From: CAZELM01 sp964512995
Lineage (GTDB): Bacteria; CSSED10-310
DNA: 14,910 bases
Direction: 5' to 3'
Assembly: GCA_964512995.1 (NCBI GenBank)
Contig: CAZELM010000070.1
Coordinates: forward strand, 1 to 14,910
Shown here piece after piece: positions 8,110 through 14,832 of the stretch; the first letter of the stretch is position 1; each line of letters starts with the position of its first letter. Under the pieces are notes generated by a model. The model saw nothing but the letters and a program-made list of their open reading frames with translations. It was not told the DNA's origin and did no database searches. Both the position numbers and the translations under genes were made by a program.

Positions 8110-9183
8110 TCAGGATCCGGTGCCATCTCCGCAAAAATCCACCGTGATGATATCTCCGGAGATGGTCATCGTGGCTGGATCGACTGCTGCTGACCAGAAT
8201 CTCCCCGAAATACTCCCGCCTGGGAATACGGGCCAGTCGAAATGGAGTATCTCTTCCCAATGGCTTTTCAGTTCGGGGAGTGTCACTTGTTTGCCATTCA
8301 GTTCCGGTGTGAACGATGGCCAGAAGAAATACATCCCGGCCACTTCGAGGATATCGATCAGGATCATGGGCCGTTTCTGACAGAGGTTTTTCCATGTCAC
8401 GGTGTGGATGAATGCATCCCCGGCCTGGAAGCAGTCCGGAAATGACTGTGTGATGAAACTCCGGATGGAAACCGGATCACAGGCGGTTCCCGTCCAGGGG
8501 CAGGTGTCGAGCGTTCTGAAATCGAAATCGAGTTCATCCCGGGGACGGAGTTTGAATGCGCCCATGTGGTAGTCCAGAAGCCCTGTGATCGAACAGATCT
8601 GGGTTCCCGGCTCGATGGGTGGATCAACGAGTCGAAGCAGTAACGGCCATTCGCAGCCGTACTGGTCTGTGAACAGGATGTTCCCGTATGGATCCGGATT
8701 GCTGGTTACGGTCAGTCCTTCGGCGACGACGATGCAGCTCTCATACGGTTCAAACTGATCACAAACCGGGATGCGTTCCGGATCTGGCAGTTTCCATCCG
8801 CAATCCCAGACAACGGGCGGGAAGTCCGAACTGGTATCACTGATGATGATTTCTTTCTTGTCATAATATTCCTGGAGTATCCCGGTCACGGTGACACACT
8901 GACCACGTGCTGACGCCAGAGTCTGGTTATGGTCGTAGATTGCGATCCCGCAGCAGTAGGGTCCACCTTCGGGTTCCGAGATGACGGTGATCGTTGTTCC
9001 CCATGTGCTTTCTACGGTGCAGACACCCGTTACAGTGACGAGGTCACCTTCGGATACGCCATCCAGGCGATTGCAGGCGCAAATCGTTGTATCGATGGGA
9101 CCATTCGCAGTCACCGGAATGGCTGACACAATGGCGCACAGCATCAGTGGGACGGTCAGAGCCGTTCGTTGAAGACGCTTCAT
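8110..9183 (-). CDS. Secreted cysteine-rich OB-fold protein
   Basis: This 357-residue exported protein has a signal peptide at about 1-27 (cleavage near VTANG). Two OB-fold-like modules follow, at about 33-117 and 145-222. They are recognised by GD-VTVTG at 46-53, QCVTVTGIL at 95-103 and the closing KLRPRDELDF at 211-220, which is typical of the YhcR/extracellular nuclease-associated OB-fold. Residues 242-350 form a beta-rich domain also found at the end of the beta-helix protein at 3178-4638. The mature part has about sixteen cysteines, suggesting several disulfides. The ATG at 9183 has AAGGAGG five bases upstream. No nuclease catalytic domain is present, so it is probably a binding or structural surface protein. 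One N-X-S/T sequon occurs at N86. The gene is divergent from the transporter gene. Confidence 0.8.
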   Translation of the reverse strand: MKRLQRTALTVPLMLCAIVSAIPVTANGPIDTTICACNRLDGVSEGDLVTVTGVCTVESTWGTTITVISEPEGGPYCCGIAIYDHNQTLASARGQCVTVTGILQEYYDKKEIIISDTSSDFPPVVWDCGWKLPDPERIPVCDQFEPYESCIVVAEGLTVTSNPDPYGNILFTDQYGCEWPLLLRLVDPPIEPGTQICSITGLLDYHMGAFKLRPRDELDFDFRTLDTCPWTGTACDPVSIRSFITQSFPDCFQAGDAFIHTVTWKNLCQKRPMILIDILEVAGMYFFWPSFTPELNGKQVTLPELKSHWEEILHFDWPVFPGGSISGRFWSAAVDPATMTISGDIITVDFCGDGTGS

Positions 9184-9218
9184 GATTTCCTCCTTTCGAT
9201 TAACCCTTGGATGCCCTT

Positions 9219-9227
9219 ATTATATCA
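9219..9227 (-). promoter_or_regulatory. Extended -10 promoter of the OB-fold gene
   Basis: On the minus strand the bases read TGATATAAT, a perfect extended -10 element (TG-N-TATAAT). No good -35 hexamer lies at the usual distance, as is common for extended -10 promoters. The predicted start near 9212 gives a leader of about 28 nt that contains the AAGGAGG ribosome binding site. Confidence 0.55.
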
Positions 9228-9368
9228 GAAGTTCTCCTGGAACGATATTCCGGATTGCGGAATGGATTTGTTCCTGGAGTCGCTGAAACGAAACAGAGAC
9301 CCGAACCGATATTGACCCGGATGATTGTTTGCAGTAAGACAGACCGGCGGTTTGAGGAGTATTATCAG

Positions 9369-11042
9369 ATGGAGTGGCTGGTCAGTTTATTCAATGCGGA
9401 AGCGGCAAGTTATTCGGCAGTGGCGGAATCCCTGCTGGTGCTGTCACTCGTGACATCGCTCGGATTGGCGATCGGCAACTTCCGGATATGTCGGATCAGC
9501 ATCGGTGTGACCGGCGTATTGTTTGCCGGTCTGGCAGCCGCGCATTTCGGGTTGAATATCGATGAACATATCCTGGAATTTGTCCGGGAATTCGGTCTGA
9601 TCTTATTCGTCTACACCATTGGCATGCAGGTCGGCCCGAGCCTTTCCGGTAGTTTTCGGCGGGAGGGGCTACGTCTGAATGTTCTGGCGATAGCTATCAT
9701 TATTCTGGGGACGGTCATTGCCATCGGCATTCATTTCTGGGCATCTGTGGACACGCCCGCGGCAGCAGGTCTCCTGGCTGGAGCTACAACAAACACGCCC
9801 AGCCTGGCAGCCGTACAGCAGGTGCTCAGAGAAAGCACGAAAACAGAACTCCGGAATCTGCCCGGATTGGCCTATGCCGTCTCATACCCGTTTGGCGTGC
9901 TGGGGTTGATTCTGACCATGCTTCTGATTCGGTTTCTTTTCCGGATCCGCATTGCGGACGAGAAGCAGGCATTCTTTCAGGATGAGGCGGAACACCGGAT
10001 TCATGTCGGGATCATGAATCTGGAAGTCCAGAATCCCAATCTGGACGGATTGCTGGTCAGAAACATACCCATCGCAGCCGATGCCGGTGTGGTGATCTCC
10101 AGGATCATGCACGATGGCGTTGTGAACCTGGCGCAACCAGACATGACGCTGCATCTCGGAGATATCCTGTTGTGTGTGGGTCCGGAGGAGGAACTCCGGA
10201 AACTGCAGATCGTCATCGGTCATGAGAGCCAGGTCGATCTGACGGAGGTCAAGAGTGATCTCGTATGGAAGTGGCTGATTGTCACCAAAAAAGCCGCTAT
10301 CGGCAAGAGCGTTCAGGAACTGAACCTCAGACAGCGGATCGGCGTCAACATTGCACGGATATCCCGGGCGGATATTGAATTGCCGGTCAGTTCCGGAGTC
10401 CGGCTTCAGTTTGGCGATCGGCTATCGGTTGTGGGCACCGAAGAGGCACTGGTCAGAGCTGCCGATGAACTGGGGAACGCACCGAAAGAACTCAATCATC
10501 CCATGATGGTACCGTTATTTGTTGGAATATCCATCGGAGTGCTTCTGGGAAGCTATCCGTTTCATCTGCCAGGATTGCCTATACCGATGAAGCTGGGTCT
10601 GGCAGGGGGGCCATTGCTGGTTGCCATTGTGTTGAGCCGGATCGGCCGGATCGGACCTCTGGTGTGGTATCTGCCCGTAAGCGCCAACTATACGCTGCGT
10701 GAAATAGGGATCTCCCTGTTTCTGGCCTGTGTTGGATTGCGTGCGGGAGATCAGTTTGTGTCGACGCTCGTTCATGGAGACGGATTGAAATGGATGATGC
10801 TGGCCATGTGCATCACCTTTATCCCGCCGCTCCTGGTTGCATGCATCGGGCGGATCTTTCTGAAGCTGAATTATCTGACGCTGTGTGGGTTGCTGGCCGG
10901 CAGTATGACCGATCCGCCGGCGCTGGCGTATGTCACCAATGCGACTGATTCAGAAGCGCCTTCCATCGGCTATGCGACTGTCTATCCTCTGACAATGATC
11001 ATGCGTGTGCTTCTGGCTCAGATCGTGATCATTTACCTGTGA
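9369..11042 (+). CDS. AAE-family (AspT/YidE-type) membrane transporter
   Basis: This 557-residue protein has the duplicated layout of the aspartate:alanine exchanger family, and its length matches the family norm of about 550. There are two membrane halves (about 15-195 and 375-557), each a YidE/YbjL duplication unit, with the motif pair GATTNTPSLAAV (138-149) and GSMTDPPALAYV (511-522). Between them lie two RCK_C/TrkA_C regulatory domains (about 211-286 and 290-370), the second with FGDRLSVVGTEEAL. The family exchanges or exports small dicarboxylates and amino acids; the substrate here cannot be read from the sequence. The ATG at 9369 was chosen because GAGGAG lies nine bases upstream; the frame is open to 9207 but that part is unlike the family and overlaps the divergent promoter. 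No clear terminator follows, so the nucleotidyltransferase gene may be co-transcribed. Confidence 0.88.
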   Translation: MEWLVSLFNAEAASYSAVAESLLVLSLVTSLGLAIGNFRICRISIGVTGVLFAGLAAAHFGLNIDEHILEFVREFGLILFVYTIGMQVGPSLSGSFRREGLRLNVLAIAIIILGTVIAIGIHFWASVDTPAAAGLLAGATTNTPSLAAVQQVLRESTKTELRNLPGLAYAVSYPFGVLGLILTMLLIRFLFRIRIADEKQAFFQDEAEHRIHVGIMNLEVQNPNLDGLLVRNIPIAADAGVVISRIMHDGVVNLAQPDMTLHLGDILLCVGPEEELRKLQIVIGHESQVDLTEVKSDLVWKWLIVTKKAAIGKSVQELNLRQRIGVNIARISRADIELPVSSGVRLQFGDRLSVVGTEEALVRAADELGNAPKELNHPMMVPLFVGISIGVLLGSYPFHLPGLPIPMKLGLAGGPLLVAIVLSRIGRIGPLVWYLPVSANYTLREIGISLFLACVGLRAGDQFVSTLVHGDGLKWMMLAMCITFIPPLLVACIGRIFLKLNYLTLCGLLAGSMTDPPALAYVTNATDSEAPSIGYATVYPLTMIMRVLLAQIVIIYL

Positions 11043-11194
11043 CCGGATCCGGCCGCCGCATGACTGGCTTCAGGATGTAAGGAATCCGGCAGAAACAGCA
11101 AGGGCAACTCCGGATGTCCGCGGTATCACCGGCTGTCCCGGATATCGTGTGTTCAGCGGCTCGAAATAACTATCGTATGGAAAGGAATCGCGTT

Positions 11195-11950
11195 ATGGCA
11201 AAACATCCCGATCAGGACAGGTTTGAGCCGGAATATCCTGAAAACCAGCAGGCGTGTGATCGGTACTGCCGGCAATTGGTGGACGCATTGCGCTCCAGAC
11301 TGGACAACCGATTAGTCAGCGTCATACTGTTTGGAAGCTGGGCGAGGGGAGAAGCCGAACCGGGCCGGAGCGACATCGATTTGACAGTGGTCATTGATAC
11401 CGTGGATGATTCAGCATTGCGTTTGATCCGTGCTGCTTGGCTGGAAGCGCGAGTTGGTTATTGCAATATATATGGATTGGATGAGTTGCCGGCTATGTCA
11501 AGAGAGGCTCTGCAGTCGCACACGGTGAATGCCGTGGTCCTCTATGGAACGAATCCGTTTCCCGATCCCACCGTCAAGGATTTCGCCGATGATCTGGCCA
11601 GAAACGCGGAAATGGTCGCTCGTATGGCCCGTAATTTAGTTTATGCATACTGGATGACCGGCGATGAGATTTGGGACAATCTGTCATATCTGCTGGGAAA
11701 ACAATGCCTGAAACGAGCGATCGGGAATCTGTTGGCATTCCGGACCGGCGCATTTCCAAAGAATTTTTCTGAAACAGAGGAGTTGCTCAGACAACAACTG
11801 GAATGGCCGTTTTTTCATTGGCTGAACGAGTTGTCCGATCAGGAAAAACGGAATGCGTATGGGGAGATTGCCCGGAAACTGAGCCATCTTGCCGGAGTAT
11901 GGCTCCGGGAAATCGACGTTTTTTATCAAAAAATGCGAACGGGTGCGTGA
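11195..11950 (+). CDS. Pol-beta-type nucleotidyltransferase domain protein
   Basis: This 251-residue protein has an N-terminal nucleotidyltransferase domain marked by LFGSWARGEAEPGRSDIDLTVV (45-66). It contains the G-S-X-X-X-G turn and the metal-binding pair D60-X-D62. A third acidic residue could be D96. Residues 128-245 are helical and rich in aromatic and charged residues, like the C-terminal helical bundles of HEPN or kanamycin-nucleotidyltransferase relatives. An exact HEPN R-X4-6-H motif is not found. The ATG at 11195 has AAGGA eight bases upstream; an open frame continues to 11114 without a good site. Such proteins may modify small molecules, tRNA or a partner HEPN toxin; no separate HEPN gene is next to it. 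It lies 152 bp after the transporter gene, next to the defence-like right end. Confidence 0.75.
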   Translation: MAKHPDQDRFEPEYPENQQACDRYCRQLVDALRSRLDNRLVSVILFGSWARGEAEPGRSDIDLTVVIDTVDDSALRLIRAAWLEARVGYCNIYGLDELPAMSREALQSHTVNAVVLYGTNPFPDPTVKDFADDLARNAEMVARMARNLVYAYWMTGDEIWDNLSYLLGKQCLKRAIGNLLAFRTGAFPKNFSETEELLRQQLEWPFFHWLNELSDQEKRNAYGEIARKLSHLAGVWLREIDVFYQKMRTGA

Positions 11951-12249
11951 ATGCGGGAGCGGCAATTCAGTCCATCGTTCGTGGGCAGAAAGAATTGCTC
12001 CGAGATCAGTCTTTCCTGAGAAGCGGTTTCCATGATGTTCAGGAACTGAGGGTGTGTGGTTGGCTCATCATACAGAATAAACGTCACGTACGGGATCTTT
12101 TCTGTAACCGACCCAGTTTTTTTTAGAATTTGTCGTAACTGCTCGAATAGCATTTGCTCATGCTTCGGCGTTCCATGCACCCAGCAATGCTGGCAGTGGT
12201 TGGTGTATGGCATGGCATGAATCCCGGCAAAAAACGCATTTGTCGCCAT
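11926..12249 (-). pseudogene. Radical SAM protein remnant
   Basis: This open frame encodes 107 residues with a run of radical SAM features. N17-H-C-Q-H-C-W-V is the cluster-binding region, followed by the beta-strand and acidic element YVTFILYDEPTTHPQFLNI. After that comes a FFLPTN strand, as in the SPASM-like HCW group of radical SAM enzymes. Normal members are several hundred residues long. Here the first cysteine of the CX3CX2C motif is missing (a tyrosine occupies its place). The frame also ends shortly after FFLPTN and overlaps the end of the nucleotidyltransferase gene by 25 bp. Homology probably spans about 11990-12249. I read it as the left-over piece of a lost gene, not an active enzyme. 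Confidence 0.6.
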
Positions 12250-12327
12250 TTACGGTAATTGCCCTCGCGAATTCGTTTCAGATAATTCTTAGAAGTCGAT
12301 TCGCAATTCGATGAATACCGGAAATCA

Positions 12328-12347
12328 AACCAGTTCCGCAACCAGTT
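12328..12347. repeat. Paired 8-bp direct repeat upstream of the Rpn promoter
   Basis: AACCAGTT occurs at 12328-12335 and again at 12340-12347, a 12-bp period. The second copy ends 15 bp before the TTGACA of the Rpn promoter. It could be an operator for a regulator binding one face of the helix, but no regulator is identified. Confidence 0.35.
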
Positions 12348-12362
12348 TGAAACCTGCCATTC

Positions 12363-12390
12363 TTGACAACACAGCTGATCAAAGTACACT
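12363..12390 (+). promoter_or_regulatory. Promoter for a leaderless rpn mRNA
   Basis: A perfect TTGACA (12363-12368) is followed after 16 bp by TACACT (12385-12390), four of six bases of the -10 consensus. The expected start, about seven bases after the -10, falls on or next to the A of the ATG at 12397. The message would then have no 5' leader, which agrees with the lack of a Shine-Dalgarno. Confidence 0.5.
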
Positions 12391-12396
12391 AAGATC

Positions 12397-13431
12397 ATGA
12401 ACACCGTATCGAACCCCCATGACCGTTTCTTCCGCCAACTCCTTCAGAACAAGGAAGTCGCGAAGGATTTTCTGAGATATTATCTCCCGGAACCGATTGT
12501 TCAAATCCTGGACCTGGAATCCGCCGAGATCCAGAAGGACAGTTTCATCGAGGACAACCAAAGGGAATCTTTTTCGGACATATTGTATCGGGTGGAGCTG
12601 GCTGGGAAACCGGGTTACATCTATTTTCTGTTCGAGCACAAGAGCTATCCGGACCGACTGACAGCGCTCCAGTTGCTGGGCTACATGGTCAACATCTGGA
12701 AACTGCACATCCGTCAGAATGGCAGGAAACCACTTCCGTTGATCATCCCGGCCGTGATCTATCACGGTAAGCAGACATGGGAACCGGGAAACCGCTTCTC
12801 CGGGTTGATGGTGGAGATGGATGCGGAATTCCATCGCTACCTGCCGGACTTCGCGTTTTTGCTCTATGATCTGCCGCATCTCCCGGATGAGAGTATCCGG
12901 GGAGATATTCCGCTGCGGATCGGTCTGATGCTCATGAAATACATCCGGGATCCGGAAATCGTGCGGCGACTGGTGGATATGTTCAGTCTTCTGAAAGGGC
13001 TGATGGAAAACGAGGGACTCAATGAATACGTTGAGATGATCTTTCGCTATATTCTGTATGCAGTCGAGAAGTTGAGCGTGGATCGTTTGAAAACCATCGT
13101 AGATGGGACATTATCGGAGAAGATGGGAGGTGAGTTGATGACCATCGCTGAAAAACTGAGAAAGGAAGGATTCGAGAAAGGGATCGAGAAAGGATTCGAA
13201 AAGGGTATCGAGAAAGGCATTGAGAAGGGCATCAAGAAAGGGATCGAAAAGGGAGCGGTCCTGACTGCGCGGGTCGCGGTGATCGATGTGTTGGAGACGC
13301 GGTTCGGAGTGGTTCCGGATGCGATCCGGCAGATCATCGAGACGATAGATGATCTGGATCGGTTGAATCGGCTGATTCGGTCAGCAGTGACGGTTCCGGA
13401 CATCGATCGATTTTACACATTATTGGAATGA
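12397..13431 (+). CDS. Rpn-family PD-(D/E)XK nuclease (full-length form, RpnL-like)
   Basis: This 344-residue protein of the recombination-promoting nuclease/Transposase_31 family cuts DNA in characterised members. The N terminus has the family signature PHDRFFRQLL (7-16), then YYLPEPIV. The PD-(D/E)XK core follows: S60-D61-I-L-Y for the first acid and F79-E80-H-K82-S for the E-X-K pair. The next landmarks are a YMVNIW helix and VIYHG (120-124). Residues 230-344 form a C-terminal helical domain with seven tandem tetrapeptides of X-E/K-K-G type (259-286). All catalytic residues appear intact. The ATG is the only in-frame start that keeps the conserved N terminus, and no Shine-Dalgarno precedes it. 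The gene contains a second, well-equipped start at 13138. In E. coli such proteins are toxic anti-phage nucleases restrained by their own C-terminal fragment; a similar role is inferred here, next to a CRISPR array. Confidence 0.9.
   Translation: MNTVSNPHDRFFRQLLQNKEVAKDFLRYYLPEPIVQILDLESAEIQKDSFIEDNQRESFSDILYRVELAGKPGYIYFLFEHKSYPDRLTALQLLGYMVNIWKLHIRQNGRKPLPLIIPAVIYHGKQTWEPGNRFSGLMVEMDAEFHRYLPDFAFLLYDLPHLPDESIRGDIPLRIGLMLMKYIRDPEIVRRLVDMFSLLKGLMENEGLNEYVEMIFRYILYAVEKLSVDRLKTIVDGTLSEKMGGELMTIAEKLRKEGFEKGIEKGFEKGIEKGIEKGIKKGIEKGAVLTARVAVIDVLETRFGVVPDAIRQIIETIDDLDRLNRLIRSAVTVPDIDRFYTLLE
13087..13114 (+). promoter_or_regulatory. Candidate intragenic promoter for the short Rpn form
   Basis: Inside the rpn gene, TTGAAA (13087-13092) and CATTAT (13109-13114) are 16 bp apart, matching five and four of six consensus bases. 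A start near 13121 would lie just before the Shine-Dalgarno at 13126-13133. Chance matches of this quality are not rare, so only the position makes it notable. Confidence 0.35.
13126..13133 (+). promoter_or_regulatory. Strong internal ribosome binding site in rpn
   Basis: GGAGGTGA is complementary to eight bases of the 16S rRNA 3' end. Its GGAGG core ends seven bases before the in-frame ATG at 13138. It is the strongest ribosome binding site next to a start codon in this part of the window, whereas the full-length start has none. Confidence 0.65.
13138..13431 (+). CDS. Nested C-terminal Rpn product (RpnS-like antitoxin candidate)
   Basis: An in-frame ATG (Met248 of the full-length protein) would give a 97-residue product made only of the C-terminal domain. 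It starts MTIAEKLRKEG, runs into the seven tetrapeptide repeats, and ends with the same helices as the long form. It lacks the nuclease core. The start has the Shine-Dalgarno GGAGGTGA at ideal distance and a possible promoter at 13087-13114. In E. coli, separately translated C-terminal fragments of Rpn proteins (RpnS) bind and block the toxic full-length RpnL, through a helix whose four-residue repeats vary in number. The layout here matches that. Separate expression is inferred from sequence, not shown. Confidence 0.6.
   Translation: MTIAEKLRKEGFEKGIEKGFEKGIEKGIEKGIKKGIEKGAVLTARVAVIDVLETRFGVVPDAIRQIIETIDDLDRLNRLIRSAVTVPDIDRFYTLLE
13171..13254 (+). repeat. Seven 12-bp coding repeats in the Rpn C-terminal domain
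   Basis: These are seven tandem 12-nt units encoding FEKG, IEKG, FEKG, IEKG, IEKG, IKKG and IEKG. The units differ at silent positions (GAA/GAG, AAA/AAG and all four glycine codons), so they were not duplicated very recently. The Gly every fourth residue and alternating charge suit an amphipathic helix used for pairing. Confidence 0.85.
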
Positions 13432-13859
13432 GGATGAGGGCTGAAAGAGAAAAATAATCCCGCACATACACCCCTCCAGTCGTGTTTTCAGATCTCCCGA
13501 GATAAGCTCAACCGCCTTCCACGCACAGAATTATTGCATAATAAAATGTGTTTATTTGAGGAACTCTTCCGAACCCTCAAAAATAAAAGACCCTCCAAAG
13601 AGGGTCTCTTACGCTCACCCCTGCGGGCGATCCACCTCCGTGAGAACGGATTGATTATAATATACCTCTTCCTCCAGAAACGACAGGATTGTTTTTATGA
13701 CTCAACCGACTGAATAAAAAACCGTCCACTCCCGAATCATTTATTATGTGCAGGAAATCGGATGGGTTTATGTCCCCCGTAATACATCCGACATCCGCCG
13801 TGGATTAGACGATGACGGTAATCCCATATCTCTGTTCCATGAAGATGTGTTTCTAAGGA
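13432..13859 (+). other. CRISPR leader-side region without clear genes
   Basis: This 428-bp stretch runs from the rpn stop to the first CRISPR repeat and is more AT-rich than its neighbours. It should hold the leader if the array is transcribed rightward, as the 3' GAAAC ends of the repeats suggest. It contains an ATTAT-TGC-ATAAT inverted repeat near 13530-13542, a leftward terminator at 13579-13607 and a CTCAC/GTGAG hairpin at 13614-13644. It also has a TATAAT at 13656-13661, overlapped by another on the minus strand. No convincing -35 accompanies either. A short open frame from about 13718 runs into the array and is not recognisable. Confidence 0.5.
13579..13607 (-). terminator. Strong leftward rho-independent terminator
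   Basis: AGACCCTC (13588-13595) pairs perfectly with GAGGGTCT (13600-13607) around a four-base loop. On the minus strand the stem is followed by TTTTATTTTTG, an ideal U-tract. In the rightward direction only CTTACG follows, so it is much better suited to stop leftward transcripts. No protein gene on the minus strand feeds into it from the right. Confidence 0.6.
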
Positions 13860-14832
13860 GCTTCAATGGAGCCACGCTTTCTTCAGCGTGGAAACAGATT
13901 CCGCCAGGCGTGGGAACAATTCGGAGACGGGCTTCAATGGAGCCACGCTTTCTTCAGCGTGGAAACGTCGTTATACTCTGATCTTGTTTTTGGGAGACAC
14001 TCAGCTTCAATGGAGCCACGCTTTCTTCAGCGTGGAAACCAGGTATGATCGCTCGAAATCAATCTCATCATGTCTGGCTTCAATGGAGCCACGCTTTCTT
14101 CAGCGTGGAAACAAAACAGTATATTGCAGAAACGCATATTGAGGCTAAGCTTCAATGGAGCCACGCTTTCTTCAGCGTGGAAACCGGCAGGTGCGGATAT
14201 GAACAGCACCGAAACATTGAGCTTCAATGGAGCCACGCTTTCTTCAGCGTGGAAACTAACAACTCTATCAGAAGATGTATCTTTACTGACTAGCTTCAAT
14301 GGAGCCACGCTTTCTTCAGCGTGGAAACCTCGCTGAGGATTCCACTTAACACCGCGATAGCGGGGCTTCAATGGAGCCACGCTTTCTTCAGCGTGGAAAC
14401 CGGAATCACAGGGATCGGACCAATGCCTAATTTTTGGCTTCAATGGAGCCACGCTTTCTTCAGCGTGGAAACCTGTTTGCAAATAGCAAAGTCGCGATAA
14501 AAAAAGAGGCTTCAATGGAGCCACGCTTTCTTCAGCGTGGAAACGATGCGAGCTATCAATGAAAAAGTCCGAGAAATAGAGCTTCAATGGAGCCACGCTT
14601 TCTTCAGCGTGGAAACATATCTCTATGTTATTAAAAGATAGAAATGGAGATGCTTCAATGGAGCCACGCTTTCTTCAGCGTGGAAACTCGCTGGCGATGT
14701 TGATTATCAGCAGGAGGCGCTACAGCTTCAATGGAGCCACGCTTTCTTCAGCGTGGAAACTGGCCAAGTTCTCATACAGTCTCCTCATACGGTGTAGCTT
14801 CAATGGAGCCACGCTTTCTTCAGCGTGGAAAC
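13860..14832 (+). CRISPR. CRISPR array, 14 repeats and 13 spacers
   Basis: There are fourteen identical 36-nt repeats beginning GCTTCAATGG and ending GCGTGGAAAC. They start at 13860, 13931, 14004, 14077, 14149, 14221, 14293, 14365, 14437, 14509, 14581, 14652, 14725 and 14797. Spacers are 35, 37, 37, 36 (seven times), 35, 37 and 36 nt and all differ. Within each repeat CCACGCT (13-19) pairs with AGCGTGG (26-32) around TTCTTC, leaving only AAAC after the stem. The 3' end GTGGAAAC resembles class 1 crRNA handles, so transcription is probably rightward. Both terminal repeats are perfect, so array polarity cannot be read from decay. No cas gene lies in this window; they may lie beyond the right edge or elsewhere. 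The type cannot be assigned with confidence. Confidence 0.97.

Noticed and set aside
7944..8126. Leftward 60-residue frame between the OB-fold and glycosyltransferase genes
   Set aside because: It overlaps both neighbours, is low-complexity in Ser, Lys and Asn, and resembles no family I know.
11042..11060. CCGGATCCGG palindrome after the transporter gene as a terminator
   Set aside because: It is followed by a GC-rich stretch with no U-tract, so it does not look like an intrinsic terminator.
12379..12879. Leftward 166-residue frame antisense to the rpn gene
   Set aside because: It mirrors the codon pattern of the intact Rpn frame and has no start signals or recognisable motifs.
13718..13859. 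Short rightward frame before the array (VQEIGWVYVPRN and LDDDGNPISLFHED)
   Set aside because: It has no recognisable family or Shine-Dalgarno and reads directly into the first CRISPR repeat. It could be a gene tail but cannot be supported.
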